This document shows positions 16,538-25,986 of a stretch of 64,000 bases of DNA, one piece after another. The notes beneath the pieces are model-generated. The model did no database searches, was not told the DNA's origin, and saw nothing but the letters and a program-made list of their open reading frames with translations. How positions within the stretch are numbered: the first letter of the stretch is position 1; each line of letters opens with the position of its first letter. The stretch covers positions 1 to 64,000 of the forward strand of contig JAEETL010000012.1 of the NCBI GenBank assembly GCA_016290325.1, given 5' to 3'. The position numbers and the translations under genes were made by a program. This stretch comes from Muribaculaceae bacterium. Lineage in GTDB: Bacteria; Bacteroidota; Bacteroidia; Bacteroidales; Muribaculaceae.

Positions 16538-17101
16538 ATGACTCTCGTTGACATCCTATTGATATTGATTGTGCTGGGTGGCGTGGTCCTGGGCTACCGT
16601 AAAGGGTTCATCGGCCAGTTATCGTCACTCGTCTCGTGGGTCGTCGCCATTGTGCTGTGTTACAAGTGCGGTGATCTGGTGCAGGGCATATTCCTTTCCA
16701 TCGTGCCCAGCGCAGCCCAGTGGCCGCTGTCGACCATCACTGTCAAGACCGTTTCGCTAGCGTTTGCGTTCCTGATCGTCATGCTGCTCATCAGGCTCGC
16801 CATGCGCTTGTTCAAGGGGGCCTTGAATACGGTCAATCTGGGCTTTATCGATAAGTTGGGAGGCTCATTGTTGTTCATGTTCAAGTATGCGTTTATTCTG
16901 AGTATCGCTTTGAACCTGCTCTATGCCATTAACCCCGACATGGACACCTTTGGGACAGAGCACATGCTCAACAACAAGCCTTATGAGATGACGCTTGACC
17001 TCATGCCAATCGTCCTGGGCAGCGACAAGATGCCCAGCGACTCGCTCAAACTCTACCGCGATCTCATCGAGCCCGTCCCGCTCGACACTACAGCCTTATG
17101 A
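16538..17101 (+). CDS. CvpA family membrane protein
   Basis: A 187-residue inner-membrane protein with about four hydrophobic segments. It begins MTLVDILLILIVLGGVVLGYRKGFIGQ, the typical CvpA start with a GYRKGF loop. The C-terminal 55 residues are polar. The family is named after colicin V production; its function in Bacteroidetes is unknown. It starts 15 bases after the aldo/keto reductase and is likely the last gene of that operon. Confidence 0.85.
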   Translation: MTLVDILLILIVLGGVVLGYRKGFIGQLSSLVSWVVAIVLCYKCGDLVQGIFLSIVPSAAQWPLSTITVKTVSLAFAFLIVMLLIRLAMRLFKGALNTVNLGFIDKLGGSLLFMFKYAFILSIALNLLYAINPDMDTFGTEHMLNNKPYEMTLDLMPIVLGSDKMPSDSLKLYRDLIEPVPLDTTAL

Positions 17102-17239
17102 GGTCATCTCGATTGCTGATGGCCTCAGAAAAACTTAGAAAGTTCAGTCTTTTTATAACCCCTATTTGTGGATGCTGTAGGGCCTCGCTTTAGCGTGGCC
17201 GTTCTGGGTTGTGCTTGCCCATTAGTGTAATTCGTGGTT

Positions 17240-17980
17240 TTATTCCTTGGGGAGAAGGATCTCGTCGAGCCAGCCGTCCTTGCGGTATCGGCACAGGTCC
17301 ACATAGGCGTCTATTCCTGGAATAATGCCAGTCTCGCTGTATTGCCAGATGGTGTACTCACCCTCCCAGTTGATCTCGGGCTCGCTGCTCGAGTAGCGCC
17401 CGATGTAGAGGTGGTGCTTGTTGAAATGGGGAGTAAGGTTCTTATTGTAAAAACCCATGGTGCTATATATCATGGGCTGCACGCCATAGTGCCGCTCGAT
17501 GAGGTTGCAGAATTTGCTCACGCTGTCAATGAGCTGGCTGCGCGACCAGTGACCGCGCACCTCAACGTCGAGCATGGGGATGAGGTCTTGGATGGATTTA
17601 AGCGCATACTTGGAGAAATTCTTGAACTGGGCATCAATGCTTGATGTGGAGGTGATATAGTGATAGCTACCCACGAGCAACCCATAGCGCCGAGCCTCGG
17701 TGATATTGGTGGAGTAGTGCGGCGAGCGATAGGTGGCACCCTCGGTGGCCTTGATATAGACGAAACGGATATCCTTGTCGCTGCTCACCTTAGCCCAATC
17801 GATGATGCCCTGGTGGCTCGAGATGTCAATGCCGTCATAACGGGCCTCTGTGTTGCGTGGAGGCACCTCTTTTGTGGCCGATGGCTTGTCGGTGGTGTTG
17901 TGGCATGAGCACAGCGCGGCAACTGCCACTAAGATAGTTGGCAGGGCCCTCACGAGTCTGGTATGTGCCTGTTTAATCAT
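17240..17980 (-). CDS. GH25 family muramidase, lipoprotein
   Basis: Peptidoglycan muramidase, 246 residues. It has an N-terminal lipobox near Cys26 (ALCSC) and a GH25 domain (about 47-240) with YDGIDISSHQG, FVYIKATEG, GSYHY, the catalytic Asp-x-Glu in MLDVEVRG (138-140) and WQYSE. The start overlaps the end of the upstream GH25 gene by 8 bases, so the two are translationally linked. It lacks the long basic regions of its neighbour and is probably a lipid-anchored periplasmic or outer-membrane version. It is convergent with cvpA, with 138 bases between. Confidence 0.9.
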   Translation of the reverse strand: MIKQAHTRLVRALPTILVAVAALCSCHNTTDKPSATKEVPPRNTEARYDGIDISSHQGIIDWAKVSSDKDIRFVYIKATEGATYRSPHYSTNITEARRYGLLVGSYHYITSTSSIDAQFKNFSKYALKSIQDLIPMLDVEVRGHWSRSQLIDSVSKFCNLIERHYGVQPMIYSTMGFYNKNLTPHFNKHHLYIGRYSSSEPEINWEGEYTIWQYSETGIIPGIDAYVDLCRYRKDGWLDEILLPKE

Positions 17981-19460
17981 TATCGGCCGAACTCTTGTTG
18001 GTTTTGCGGCCCTTTAGTTTTGCGTTGCGGATACTGTCGTTGCGTTGCGTTTGAGAAAGCTTTGAAGAAGTGGTGTTGAGCAGGTTAGCCGATTTGTTGT
18101 TATTCTTTTTGGCGGCTTCCTGCTGCTTGGCTTTTTGCTCACGGGCTATAGCCGCATCGGCTTTACGTTTTGCTTTTGCCTCGGCCTCTTTTTTAGCCGC
18201 TTCTTCTCGAGCTGCTTGGCGAGCTTTTTCTTTCTTGATATGCTCGGCTTTTTCTTTGGCTTTTTTGTCAGCCTCAGCTTTCTTTTTAGCCTCTTCCTCA
18301 GCTATTTTTTTCTTGCGCTCATTCATCCTTTTCTCTTTCTCGGCTTTGCGCTTTTCTTCTTCGATTTGTCGCTTGCTCTTTGCAGGTGCCGGCTTTTGCT
18401 CAGTCATGTTCACGTTAGCGGGCATCTCCTTGTGATCCACAGCATCCCTAACGCTACTTTTGGGTTTGGCCTTGCCGGGTTTGTACATGATGTCCTCGAT
18501 GGTATAACCCTTGTTGAATCGGCTCATGTCCACTAGGTTGTCTTTGACTCCCTTGAACCTGCCGCACTCCGAGAACTGCCACAGCACCCATTTCACACCA
18601 TTGATGTTGGGTTGTTCCTGGCCTTTGGGATACTTGGCGATGAAGATGGGATATTTCTCAAATGCCTTGCCTAGGTTCTTGTTGAAGAACGTCTCAAAAG
18701 TGTATATGAGGGGCTTGCAGCCGTAATAATCCTCAATCAGGTCAGCAAAGACCTTGACACTGTCACGCAGTTGTTGAGGAGTCCATTTGCTCCTCTTCTC
18801 CACGTCGATGACCGGCAACAGATCCTGCTCGTCACGATTGGCATTCTGAATGAAATTCTGGAATTGCATCCGAGCACTCGACAAGTCGGTGAAATAGTGG
18901 TAGCTGCCGACTTTGAAACCGTGCTTGCGGGCATTTTTGATATTCTCCTTATACCTTGGATCCACATAGTTGCTGCCCTCGGTGGCCTTGATATAGACAA
19001 ACTTAATCTTGGCGTTCCTTTTCAGTTCCTCCCAGTTGATGGTTCCTTGATGCTTTGAGACATCAATGCCGTCATATTGCACCTTGCTGGGGTCAACGGG
19101 AACCCTCTTGGGCTTGGGCGGCGCTGCAGGCTTAGCCGTGGTGTCGGTGGCGGGCTTAGCAGACTCTTGTTTTGCGGACTCTTGCTTCACAGGAGTTTTC
19201 TCGTCCTTAACGACAACAGGCTTCTCAGGCGCTTTGTTATCTTTCTTGTCAACCGTCTTGGTGTCGTTCTTGGCATTGTTCTTGGTATCCTTATTATCCT
19301 TACTTTCGACGGTTTTTTGAGCATTATTCTTTTTGTCCTTGTCCGTCACACGGGTGCGGGTGGGCTTTTTGATGTCATTAGCCTGCTGGGCTGTTACCGA
19401 GATAGGTAGCAGCATGAGCATGACTGTCAAAAGTATATGATATATCGTAATTTTAAACAT
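17973..19460 (-). CDS. GH25 family muramidase with charged coiled-coil tail
   Basis: A 495-residue exported protein. It has a signal peptide (1-24), a Lys/Asp/Thr/Pro-rich linker (about 28-125), a GH25 domain (128-320) with DGIDVSKHQG, FVYIKATEG, GSYHYF and the catalytic pair in VIDVEKRS (219-221), then a roughly 100-residue Lys/Glu/Ala helix (about 365-465). That tail is strongly coiled-coil-like and resembles the TolA linker in composition. The last 25 residues are again basic. The tail could span the periplasm or bind the wall; this is inference. It is the first gene of a two-gene unit with the shorter GH25 gene. Confidence 0.9.
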   Translation of the reverse strand: MFKITIYHILLTVMLMLLPISVTAQQANDIKKPTRTRVTDKDKKNNAQKTVESKDNKDTKNNAKNDTKTVDKKDNKAPEKPVVVKDEKTPVKQESAKQESAKPATDTTAKPAAPPKPKRVPVDPSKVQYDGIDVSKHQGTINWEELKRNAKIKFVYIKATEGSNYVDPRYKENIKNARKHGFKVGSYHYFTDLSSARMQFQNFIQNANRDEQDLLPVIDVEKRSKWTPQQLRDSVKVFADLIEDYYGCKPLIYTFETFFNKNLGKAFEKYPIFIAKYPKGQEQPNINGVKWVLWQFSECGRFKGVKDNLVDMSRFNKGYTIEDIMYKPGKAKPKSSVRDAVDHKEMPANVNMTEQKPAPAKSKRQIEEEKRKAEKEKRMNERKKKIAEEEAKKKAEADKKAKEKAEHIKKEKARQAAREEAAKKEAEAKAKRKADAAIAREQKAKQQEAAKKNNNKSANLLNTTSSKLSQTQRNDSIRNAKLKGRKTNKSSADND

Positions 19461-19503
19461 GACCTAATTGCTATATTGAGTGTTCCTTAGATGAAATTTG
19501 GCT

Positions 19504-19512
19504 GCAAAGATA
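19504..19512 (-). promoter_or_regulatory. promoter -7 box of the GH25 pair
   Basis: Reads TATCTTTGC on the minus strand, a full match, 44 bases before the start codon at 19460. Confidence 0.65.
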
Positions 19513-19691
19513 GTAAAAAAGTTTGAGTTTCCTGCCATTCTCTTATGGACTGAATGTTTTTTCTGGTTTTAATGGCATTGCCCATGGCGGCGGGAACTTG
19601 AAAAAGTGCGGGAGAAATCCGATAAACCATCCATTTTTTTATAAAAAATGCGAAAATCTGCTTTTTTCGATGATGGGTGAACAAAAATTCT

Positions 19692-19700
19692 TAACTTTGT
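19692..19700 (+). promoter_or_regulatory. promoter -7 box of rnr
   Basis: Reads TAACTTTGT, matching TAnnTTTG(C/T), 42 bases before the rnr start. Confidence 0.6.
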
Positions 19701-19741
19701 AGGATTATCAAAATTCAATAAGGGATAAAACTTTACGTAAT

Positions 19742-22150
19742 ATGGCAAAAAAGAGCGGACTACAATCGTTGAAAATGGAACGCCGTGAGTTCCATGATAG
19801 GGTCATCAATTTCTTCAACCAGCAGGGCGAGGGGTCGTTCAATTACAAGCAGGTGTCTGCTGCCGTGGGGGCTAACACACCCAAGCGGCGCACACTCATC
19901 GTCGAGATTCTAGAGCAGTTGTCGGTCGACGGCTTCCTCTCCGAGGTCGGCACTGGCAGTTTCAAGGCAGTGAACCGCTCATCGGTTGCCGAGGGCATCT
20001 TCATTCGCCGTAGCAATGGCAAGAACAGCGTAGACACGGCCAGCGACGATGGAGACCCCATTATGGTCGCCGAGCGCAACTCGATGCACGCCTTGAATGG
20101 TGACCGTGTATTGGTACACATCAGCGCCGCTCGCCATGGCATGGAGCCCGAGGCCGAGGTCGTGAAAATCCTTGAGCGCAAGGAACAGGTGTTTGTCGGT
20201 ACCTTGCAGGTGATGAAATATTTTGCCCAATTGGCCACTGACAGCAAGTTCCTGGCTACCGACATCTTTATCCCGCTCGACAAACTCGCTGGTGGCAAGA
20301 CCGGAGACAAGGCGGTAGTGAAGATCGTGGAGTGGCCCGAGGATGCCAACAGCCCCATCGGTGAGGTCGTTGACGTCTTGGGTGTTGCTGGCGAGAACAA
20401 TGCCGAGATTCATGCCATTCTCGCCGAGTTTGGCTTGCCATATAAGTATCCCGAGAATGTGACCCAAGCCGCTGAACTCCTGGATCCGGGAATTACCCCC
20501 GAGGAGATTGCCCGTCGTCGTGACATGCGTGACGTGACCACATTCACGATTGACCCCGCCGACGCCAAGGACTTTGACGACGCTCTTTCGATAGAAAAAC
20601 TCAAAAACGGCAACTGGGAGATTGGCGTTCACATCGCCGATGTGAGCCACTATGTCACCCCTGGCTCCATCATTGACAAGGAGGCTTATGAGCGTGCCAC
20701 GTCGGTCTATCTGGTGGATCGCACGGTGCCCATGCTTCCGGAGAAATTGTGTAATTTCATCTGCTCGCTTCGCCCCGATGAGGATAAACTCACCCACTCG
20801 GTCGTTATGGAGATGGATGCCGAGGCCAAGGTGAAGAAATACAAAATTTGCCACACCGTCACCCGCAGCAACAGGCGCTTCTCCTATGAGGAGGCCCAGC
20901 ATATCCTGGAAACGGGAAAGGGCGACCTGGCCGAGGAACTGGCCGTGCTCAATGAGATGGCTAAGCAACTGCGCCGTCGCCGCTTCGAGGAGGGTGGTTC
21001 GGTTTCGTTCAACCGCGAGGAGATTAAGTTTGACATTGACGAGCAGGGTAAGCCCACTGGTGTGCATGTCCATGTGGCCCAGGATGCCAACAAACTCATC
21101 GAGGAGTTCATGCTCCTGGCCAACTGCAAGGTGGCCGAGCACATCGGTAAAGTTCCCAAGACAAAGACCGCCAAGGCGTTTGTATATCGTGTGCATGACC
21201 AGCCCGACCTGGATAAATTGCAGAATTTCGCCGACATTGCCGCCCACTTCGGTTACAAGGTGCGCACCAAGGGCTCGGGCCGTGATATCAACAAGTCAAT
21301 CAATAAAATGCTGGAGCAGGCCAAGGGCAAGCCCGAGGAGGAGATGCTTTCCATCCTTGCCATCCGCTCGATGGCCAAGGCTATCTATAGCGCGACCAAC
21401 ATCGGCCACTATGGCTTGGCGTTTGATTACTACACCCATTTCACCTCGCCCATCCGCCGTTATCCCGACTTGACGGTCCATCGCTTGCTCGACCAGTATG
21501 CCGCCGGAGGCAAGAGTGTTGATCCGACCAAGCTGGAGGACCAGTGCAAGCACATGAGTTCCCAGGAACAGCTGGCTGCTAATGCCGAGCGTGCCTCCAT
21601 CAAGTACAAGGAGGTCGAGTTTATGGGCCAGCGCTTGGGTGGTGTGTTCACGGGACACATCTCAGGTGTTACCGAGTGGGGTCTGTATGTCGAGCTCGAC
21701 GAGACCCATTGCGAGGGTCTGGTGGGCATTCGTGGACTGGATGACGATTTCTATGAGTTTGACGAGAAGAACTACTGCATACGTGGCCGCCGCCGTGGCC
21801 GTGTCTATCGTTTGGGTGACTCCATCACTATTCAGGTGGCACGTGCCGACTTGATTAAAAAGCAGCTCGACTTCGTTCTGGTTGACGATGAGAACCCCGC
21901 TGGTAGCCACCGCATCGACAAGGAACCCATTACCGAGTTGAATAGCCGCAGCATGGGCGGAAAGTTATCGCGTGATGAGCGCCAACGCATGAACTATGAG
22001 GGAGGCAGTGCATCACGCCGTCAGCAACGCGGCGCTCGTGGCAATACCACCCGTCGCCAAGCCCGTGAAGCACGCGGTGCCAAACCCGATAAACCTGGAC
22101 GCCCCCGCAGAGCTGGCCGCTCGGGCAAACCCCGTGGTCGTAAGAAATAG
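19742..22150 (+). CDS. rnr: ribonuclease R
   Basis: 3'-5' exoribonuclease of the RNase II/R family, 802 residues, active on structured RNA. It has an N-terminal winged helix (about 10-75), cold-shock domains (about 80-240) and the RNB catalytic domain, starting near 270 with TIDPADAKDFDDALS (metal-binding aspartates). HYTHFTSPIRRYPDL lies near its end. An S1 domain (about 630-715) and a basic Arg/Gly/Lys-rich tail (about 735-802) follow. Length and order match RNase R. It is followed by mtaB after 84 bases of TTAGG-like and ATCCGTT-like repeats. Confidence 0.95.
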   Translation: MAKKSGLQSLKMERREFHDRVINFFNQQGEGSFNYKQVSAAVGANTPKRRTLIVEILEQLSVDGFLSEVGTGSFKAVNRSSVAEGIFIRRSNGKNSVDTASDDGDPIMVAERNSMHALNGDRVLVHISAARHGMEPEAEVVKILERKEQVFVGTLQVMKYFAQLATDSKFLATDIFIPLDKLAGGKTGDKAVVKIVEWPEDANSPIGEVVDVLGVAGENNAEIHAILAEFGLPYKYPENVTQAAELLDPGITPEEIARRRDMRDVTTFTIDPADAKDFDDALSIEKLKNGNWEIGVHIADVSHYVTPGSIIDKEAYERATSVYLVDRTVPMLPEKLCNFICSLRPDEDKLTHSVVMEMDAEAKVKKYKICHTVTRSNRRFSYEEAQHILETGKGDLAEELAVLNEMAKQLRRRRFEEGGSVSFNREEIKFDIDEQGKPTGVHVHVAQDANKLIEEFMLLANCKVAEHIGKVPKTKTAKAFVYRVHDQPDLDKLQNFADIAAHFGYKVRTKGSGRDINKSINKMLEQAKGKPEEEMLSILAIRSMAKAIYSATNIGHYGLAFDYYTHFTSPIRRYPDLTVHRLLDQYAAGGKSVDPTKLEDQCKHMSSQEQLAANAERASIKYKEVEFMGQRLGGVFTGHISGVTEWGLYVELDETHCEGLVGIRGLDDDFYEFDEKNYCIRGRRRGRVYRLGDSITIQVARADLIKKQLDFVLVDDENPAGSHRIDKEPITELNSRSMGGKLSRDERQRMNYEGGSASRRQQRGARGNTTRRQAREARGAKPDKPGRPRRAGRSGKPRGRKK

Positions 22151-22225
22151 GCTTTAGGTTTTAGGCGTTAGGCTTTTGTGTTTATCCGTTTTATCCGTTA
22201 ATTCCGTTCTATCCGTTCTCTTCCT
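22151..22225. repeat. low-complexity spacer: TTAGG-like and TATCCGTT units
   Basis: The spacer has a degenerate run of GGCTTTAGG / TTTTAGGCG / TTAGGC units, then four units related to TTATCCGTT. Similar TTAG/CTAAAG runs occur in other spacers of the window (28085, 39060-39105, 42455-42475, 42698-42720). Confidence 0.6.
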
Positions 22226-22234
22226 CACGAGATA

Positions 22235-23542
22235 ATGAGCACCACTCAACATACAGTAAAACTCGAGACGCTTGGCTGCAAACTCAATTTTTCTGAGACC
22301 GCGACCATGCAGTCGTTGCTTGCCGAGCATGGCATTGTGCCTGTCGATAAGGATGAGGCTCCCGATGTGTGCGTGGTAAACACGTGTAGTGTGACTGCAT
22401 TGGCCGACAGTAAGTGTCGGCAACACATCCGCCACCTTATCCGCCAGTATCCTGGCGCGCTCATGGTGGTCACTGGTTGTTATGCCCAGCTCAAGGGCGA
22501 GGAAATCGCTCAAATCGATGGAGTGGACATTGTGTTGGGCAGTGAGCAAAAGCCCGACATCGCTCGTTATGTGCTGCAGTGGTTCGAGGACCGGCAACGT
22601 AAGCTGGCCGTGACTCCCTCTAAAGATATCCGCCGATTCTCGCCCTCTTGTGACCGTGGAGACCGCACCCGCTATTGGCTCAAGGTGCAGGACGGTTGTG
22701 ACTACTGGTGCACCTATTGCACCATCCCTGCCGCGCGTGGGCGCAGCCGTAGCGGCACCATCGCTGAACTTACTGCCCAGGCGCGTGATGTCGCTGCCGA
22801 GGGCGGTAAGGAAATTGTCATCACGGGTGTGAATATCGGTGATTTCGGTAAAAACACGGACGAGACCTTTTTGGACTTGCTCAAGTCGCTTGATGATGTC
22901 GAGGGCATTGAACGCTACCGCATCTCGTCCATTGAGCCCGATTTGCTCACCGAGGACATCATCGGTTTTTGTGCCCGGTCACGCGCTTTCATGCCCCATT
23001 TCCACATTCCGTTGCAGAGCGGTAGCGACCCCGTGTTGCAGCTGATGCACCGTCACTATGACAGTCAACTGTTTGCCGACAGGGTAGGGCAGTGCCGTGA
23101 GCTCATGCCCGACTGTTTCATTGGGGTGGACGTGATGGTGGGCACGCGCGGTGAGACACCCGGATTGTTTGAGGATAGCTATAACTTCATCGCTGGACTT
23201 GACGTGCAGCATCTGCACGTGTTTCCCTATAGCGAACGGCCCGGCACCAAGGCGTTAAGCATCCCCTACATCGTCACCCAGCCTGACAAACAGGAGCGTG
23301 CTGCACGCATGATTGCCCTGAGTGACAAGAAACAGGCCGATTTCGCCCGCCGTTATCTGGGTACTGTGCGTCCCGTACTGCTTGAACATGGCCGCGGCAA
23401 GGGCTTGATGCACGGCTTTACCGACAACTACATCCGAGTGAATGTTGAGCCTGATATGAGCCTTGCTAACCGCATAGTGAATGTCAAATTATTGAAACTT
23501 AATGACGACCTGAGCGTCGACGCTCAAATAATTAAGGACTAA
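22235..23542 (+). CDS. mtaB: tRNA t6A37 methylthiotransferase MtaB
   Basis: Radical-SAM enzyme that adds a methylthio group to t6A at position 37 of tRNA, giving ms2t6A. The 435-residue protein has the N-terminal MTTase domain with cluster cysteines 15, 51 and 82 (TLGCKLN, NTCSVT, GCYAQ). The radical-SAM motif CDYWCTYC is at 155-162, followed by IPAARGRSRS and a C-terminal TRAM-like part (about 370-435). Both tcdA and mtaB, which act on t6A37, are encoded in this window. The glycosyltransferase gene follows after 2 bases. Confidence 0.93.
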   Translation: MSTTQHTVKLETLGCKLNFSETATMQSLLAEHGIVPVDKDEAPDVCVVNTCSVTALADSKCRQHIRHLIRQYPGALMVVTGCYAQLKGEEIAQIDGVDIVLGSEQKPDIARYVLQWFEDRQRKLAVTPSKDIRRFSPSCDRGDRTRYWLKVQDGCDYWCTYCTIPAARGRSRSGTIAELTAQARDVAAEGGKEIVITGVNIGDFGKNTDETFLDLLKSLDDVEGIERYRISSIEPDLLTEDIIGFCARSRAFMPHFHIPLQSGSDPVLQLMHRHYDSQLFADRVGQCRELMPDCFIGVDVMVGTRGETPGLFEDSYNFIAGLDVQHLHVFPYSERPGTKALSIPYIVTQPDKQERAARMIALSDKKQADFARRYLGTVRPVLLEHGRGKGLMHGFTDNYIRVNVEPDMSLANRIVNVKLLKLNDDLSVDAQIIKD

Positions 23543-23544
23543 GG

Positions 23545-24564
23545 ATGAAAAAAGTCGCCGTCATCATATTGAACTGGAACGGAACAGCGCTGTTGCGCCG
23601 ATACCTGCCCACCGTGTTGGCGGGCACTGACAGCGCTATTGCCGATGTCATTGTCGCCGACAATGGCAGCACCGACGACAGCATCAGCGTGCTGCAGATG
23701 GAGTTCCCTCAGGTCAAAGTGTTGAAATTTGACAACAACCTCGGTTTTGCCCAGGGTTATAATCTTGCTATTGAGCAGACAATGTACCCCTACACGGTGC
23801 TGCTAAATAATGATGTGCGCACGCCTCAAGGTTGGCTCAACCCCTTGCTGGACTACATGGAGGCTCACCCTGGCGTAGGCGCCGTGATGCCCAAACTCCT
23901 GCATGACCGCGACGACGGCAAGCAGATGTTTGAGTATGCCGGTGCGGCAGGCGGCTATATCGACTGCCATGGCTATCCCTATTGCCGTGGGCGCATCTTT
24001 GAATACCTCGAGGAGGATAAGGGGCAGTACGACGACGGTCCCAAGAGTGTCTTTTGGGCGACGGGTGCCTGTCTAATGGTGCGCAGCCAGCTCTACCAGG
24101 ACGTGGGCGGGTTGGACAAAGACTTTTTCGCCCACATGGAGGAGATTGACCTCTGTTGGCGCATCCGCTTGGCGGGCAGTGATCTGATGATGGTGCCCTC
24201 CAGCAGTGTATATCACTTGGGTGGCGGCAGCCTGCCCAAAGGTAACCCCCGCAAGACTTATCTGAACTTCCGCAACAACCTCTTACTGCTGCATAAGAAC
24301 CTGCCAAGCGACGAGGGCAAGCGGCTATTGTTCACTCGGCGCTTGATGGATACGCTCGCCTTTGGCATGGCGATCGCCAAGTTCCATTTCAAGGACGCTT
24401 GGGCCATTATCCGCGCCCACCGCGACTTCCGCCAGATGCGCTCTCACTATACCTCTCAGCCCTCGGTCAACTTGCTGCGAGCCCTGCCCGAGGAGCGCGT
24501 GAACATCATCACGGCCCACTACCTGCGCGGCATAAAATGCTTCACCGACCTCAAAATTGAATAA
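23545..24564 (+). CDS. family 2 glycosyltransferase
   Basis: A 339-residue GT-A fold transferase. It has the start VAVIILNWNGTALLRRYLP, a nucleotide-sugar site VIVADNGSTDDS, the metal-binding region LLNNDVRTP, and the later acceptor-side motif ATGACLMVRSQLY ... MEEIDLCWRIRLAG. These are typical of rhamnosyltransferase-like (WcaA/RfbF) members. No export signal; probably acts on the inner face of the membrane in surface glycan assembly. Sugar and acceptor are unknown. It starts two bases after mtaB, so the two are co-transcribed. Confidence 0.9.
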   Translation: MKKVAVIILNWNGTALLRRYLPTVLAGTDSAIADVIVADNGSTDDSISVLQMEFPQVKVLKFDNNLGFAQGYNLAIEQTMYPYTVLLNNDVRTPQGWLNPLLDYMEAHPGVGAVMPKLLHDRDDGKQMFEYAGAAGGYIDCHGYPYCRGRIFEYLEEDKGQYDDGPKSVFWATGACLMVRSQLYQDVGGLDKDFFAHMEEIDLCWRIRLAGSDLMMVPSSSVYHLGGGSLPKGNPRKTYLNFRNNLLLLHKNLPSDEGKRLLFTRRLMDTLAFGMAIAKFHFKDAWAIIRAHRDFRQMRSHYTSQPSVNLLRALPEERVNIITAHYLRGIKCFTDLKIE

Positions 24565-24601
24565 GCATAATCGTCTTTAAGACCCTTAAAATAACTTAAA
24601 T

Positions 24602-25717
24602 ATGAAAAAGCTTGGATTTGGACTCATGCGTCTGCCACTGGTCAATCCCGATGACCAGACGAGTGTCGACATCGAGAAGTTTAAGGAGATGGCCGACAAG
24701 TTCATCGAGCGCGGCTTCACCTACTTTGACACCGCCTATCCCTACCACGGAGGCAAGAGTGAGGAAGCCTTTCGAGAGGCTGTCGTGAAACGCTATCCGC
24801 GTGAGGCGTTCACCATCACCACCAAGATGCCTGTGTGGGCCATCAATGAGGTGGCCGATCTGGATCGCGTTTTCAACGAGCAGCTCGAGCGTTGTGGAGT
24901 CGAGTATTTTGACTACTACTGGCTGCATGCCCTTAACCGTGAGCGTGTCGAGGTCATAGACCGCATGGACGGATGGGGCTTTCTCACCCGCAAGAAGGCC
25001 GAGGGCCGCATCCGCCACATCGGATTCTCGTTCCACGACGACTCACCGCTGCTGGCCGAAATTCTCGAGAAGCACCCCGAGGTTGAGTTTGTACAGCTTC
25101 AAATCAATTACCTTGATTGGGATAGCCCCGCTATCGAATCAAGGACCTGCTATGAATTGTGCGAGAAGCACGGCAAGCCCGTTATCGTCATGGAACCCGT
25201 CAAGGGAGGCTCATTGGCTCGTGTGCCCGAGGCTATAGAGAAACTGTTCAAGGACTACGCCCCCGCTGCCAGCGCAGCTTCGTGGGCTATCCGCTACTGT
25301 GCTTCGTTGCCTAATGTTTACATGGTCTTGAGTGGCATGAGTAACATGGAGCAGCTGGAGGATAACATGTCTTACATGCATGATTTTGTGCCCCTCAACG
25401 ACGAGGAGCAGAGCATCATCGCACAGGCGACTCAAGTCATCAGCGATTCCATCTCCATTCCTTGCACCTCCTGTCATTATTGCAGCGAGGGTTGCCCCCA
25501 GCAGATTCCCATCCCTGAGTATTTTAATCTTTACAACAACCTGCAACAGTTCCCCGATCAGCGTGGTAACTGCAAGCTTTACTACGGCCTGCTCGCCAAG
25601 AACCATGGTAAGGCCAGCGAGTGTTTGGAGTGCGGACAGTGCGAGGCCCAATGTCCACAGCACATCGACATCATCGACAACCTCAAGCTCGTCGCCCAAT
25701 CCTTTGAGGAAGATTGA
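24602..25717 (+). CDS. cytosolic aldo/keto reductase with C-terminal ferredoxin domain
   Basis: A 371-residue oxidoreductase with no signal peptide. The aldo/keto reductase barrel covers about 1-265, with GFGLMRLP, YFDTAYPYHGGKSE (catalytic Asp and Tyr) and TTKMP. The C-terminal part holds CTSCHYCSEGCPQQIPIPE and CLECGQCEAQCPQHI, giving two cluster motifs. It is related to the Tat-exported enzyme at 15062 but is shorter and cytosolic. The substrate is unknown. It starts 37 bases after the glycosyltransferase gene, with no promoter box seen between. Confidence 0.88.
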   Translation: MKKLGFGLMRLPLVNPDDQTSVDIEKFKEMADKFIERGFTYFDTAYPYHGGKSEEAFREAVVKRYPREAFTITTKMPVWAINEVADLDRVFNEQLERCGVEYFDYYWLHALNRERVEVIDRMDGWGFLTRKKAEGRIRHIGFSFHDDSPLLAEILEKHPEVEFVQLQINYLDWDSPAIESRTCYELCEKHGKPVIVMEPVKGGSLARVPEAIEKLFKDYAPAASAASWAIRYCASLPNVYMVLSGMSNMEQLEDNMSYMHDFVPLNDEEQSIIAQATQVISDSISIPCTSCHYCSEGCPQQIPIPEYFNLYNNLQQFPDQRGNCKLYYGLLAKNHGKASECLECGQCEAQCPQHIDIIDNLKLVAQSFEED

Positions 25718-25884
25718 CCTCAACTCTTAGTAATCCAGAGGATTGTTAAGTTGTTCAATATTATAAATTGTGGAACGATTTGTCGGTTAAAACCGGTCCG
25801 ATTGGCCTTATTTGCCCTATAGGTCCGAAACCCCTATAAATCTAAAAATGGGTTAAAACTCTTGACAAAGGCTCCCTGATGTTG

Positions 25885-25893
25885 TAATTTTGC
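25885..25893 (+). promoter_or_regulatory. promoter of DUF3098-uppP-truB-queA
   Basis: Reads TAATTTTGC with CTTGACA ending about 20 bases upstream as the -33 region. The leader is about 87 bases. The preceding 165 bases after the aldo/keto reductase stop have only short imperfect hairpins. Confidence 0.65.
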
Positions 25894-25986
25894 GCCAAAT
25901 TGCAGTGGTGTGCGCTTTTTGCGCCCCGCTGCCATCGTTATTAACCAGACACTAGGGACTAAATAGAAACTAGAACTAAAGCAACA

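Noticed and set aside
19979-21247. A 422-codon open frame on the minus strand
   Set aside because: Antisense to the RNB domain of RNase R, with no recognisable motif.
22185-22225. Possible CRISPR-like repeats (TATCCGTT units)
   Set aside because: Units are 8-10 bases, adjacent and degenerate, without spacers or cas genes.
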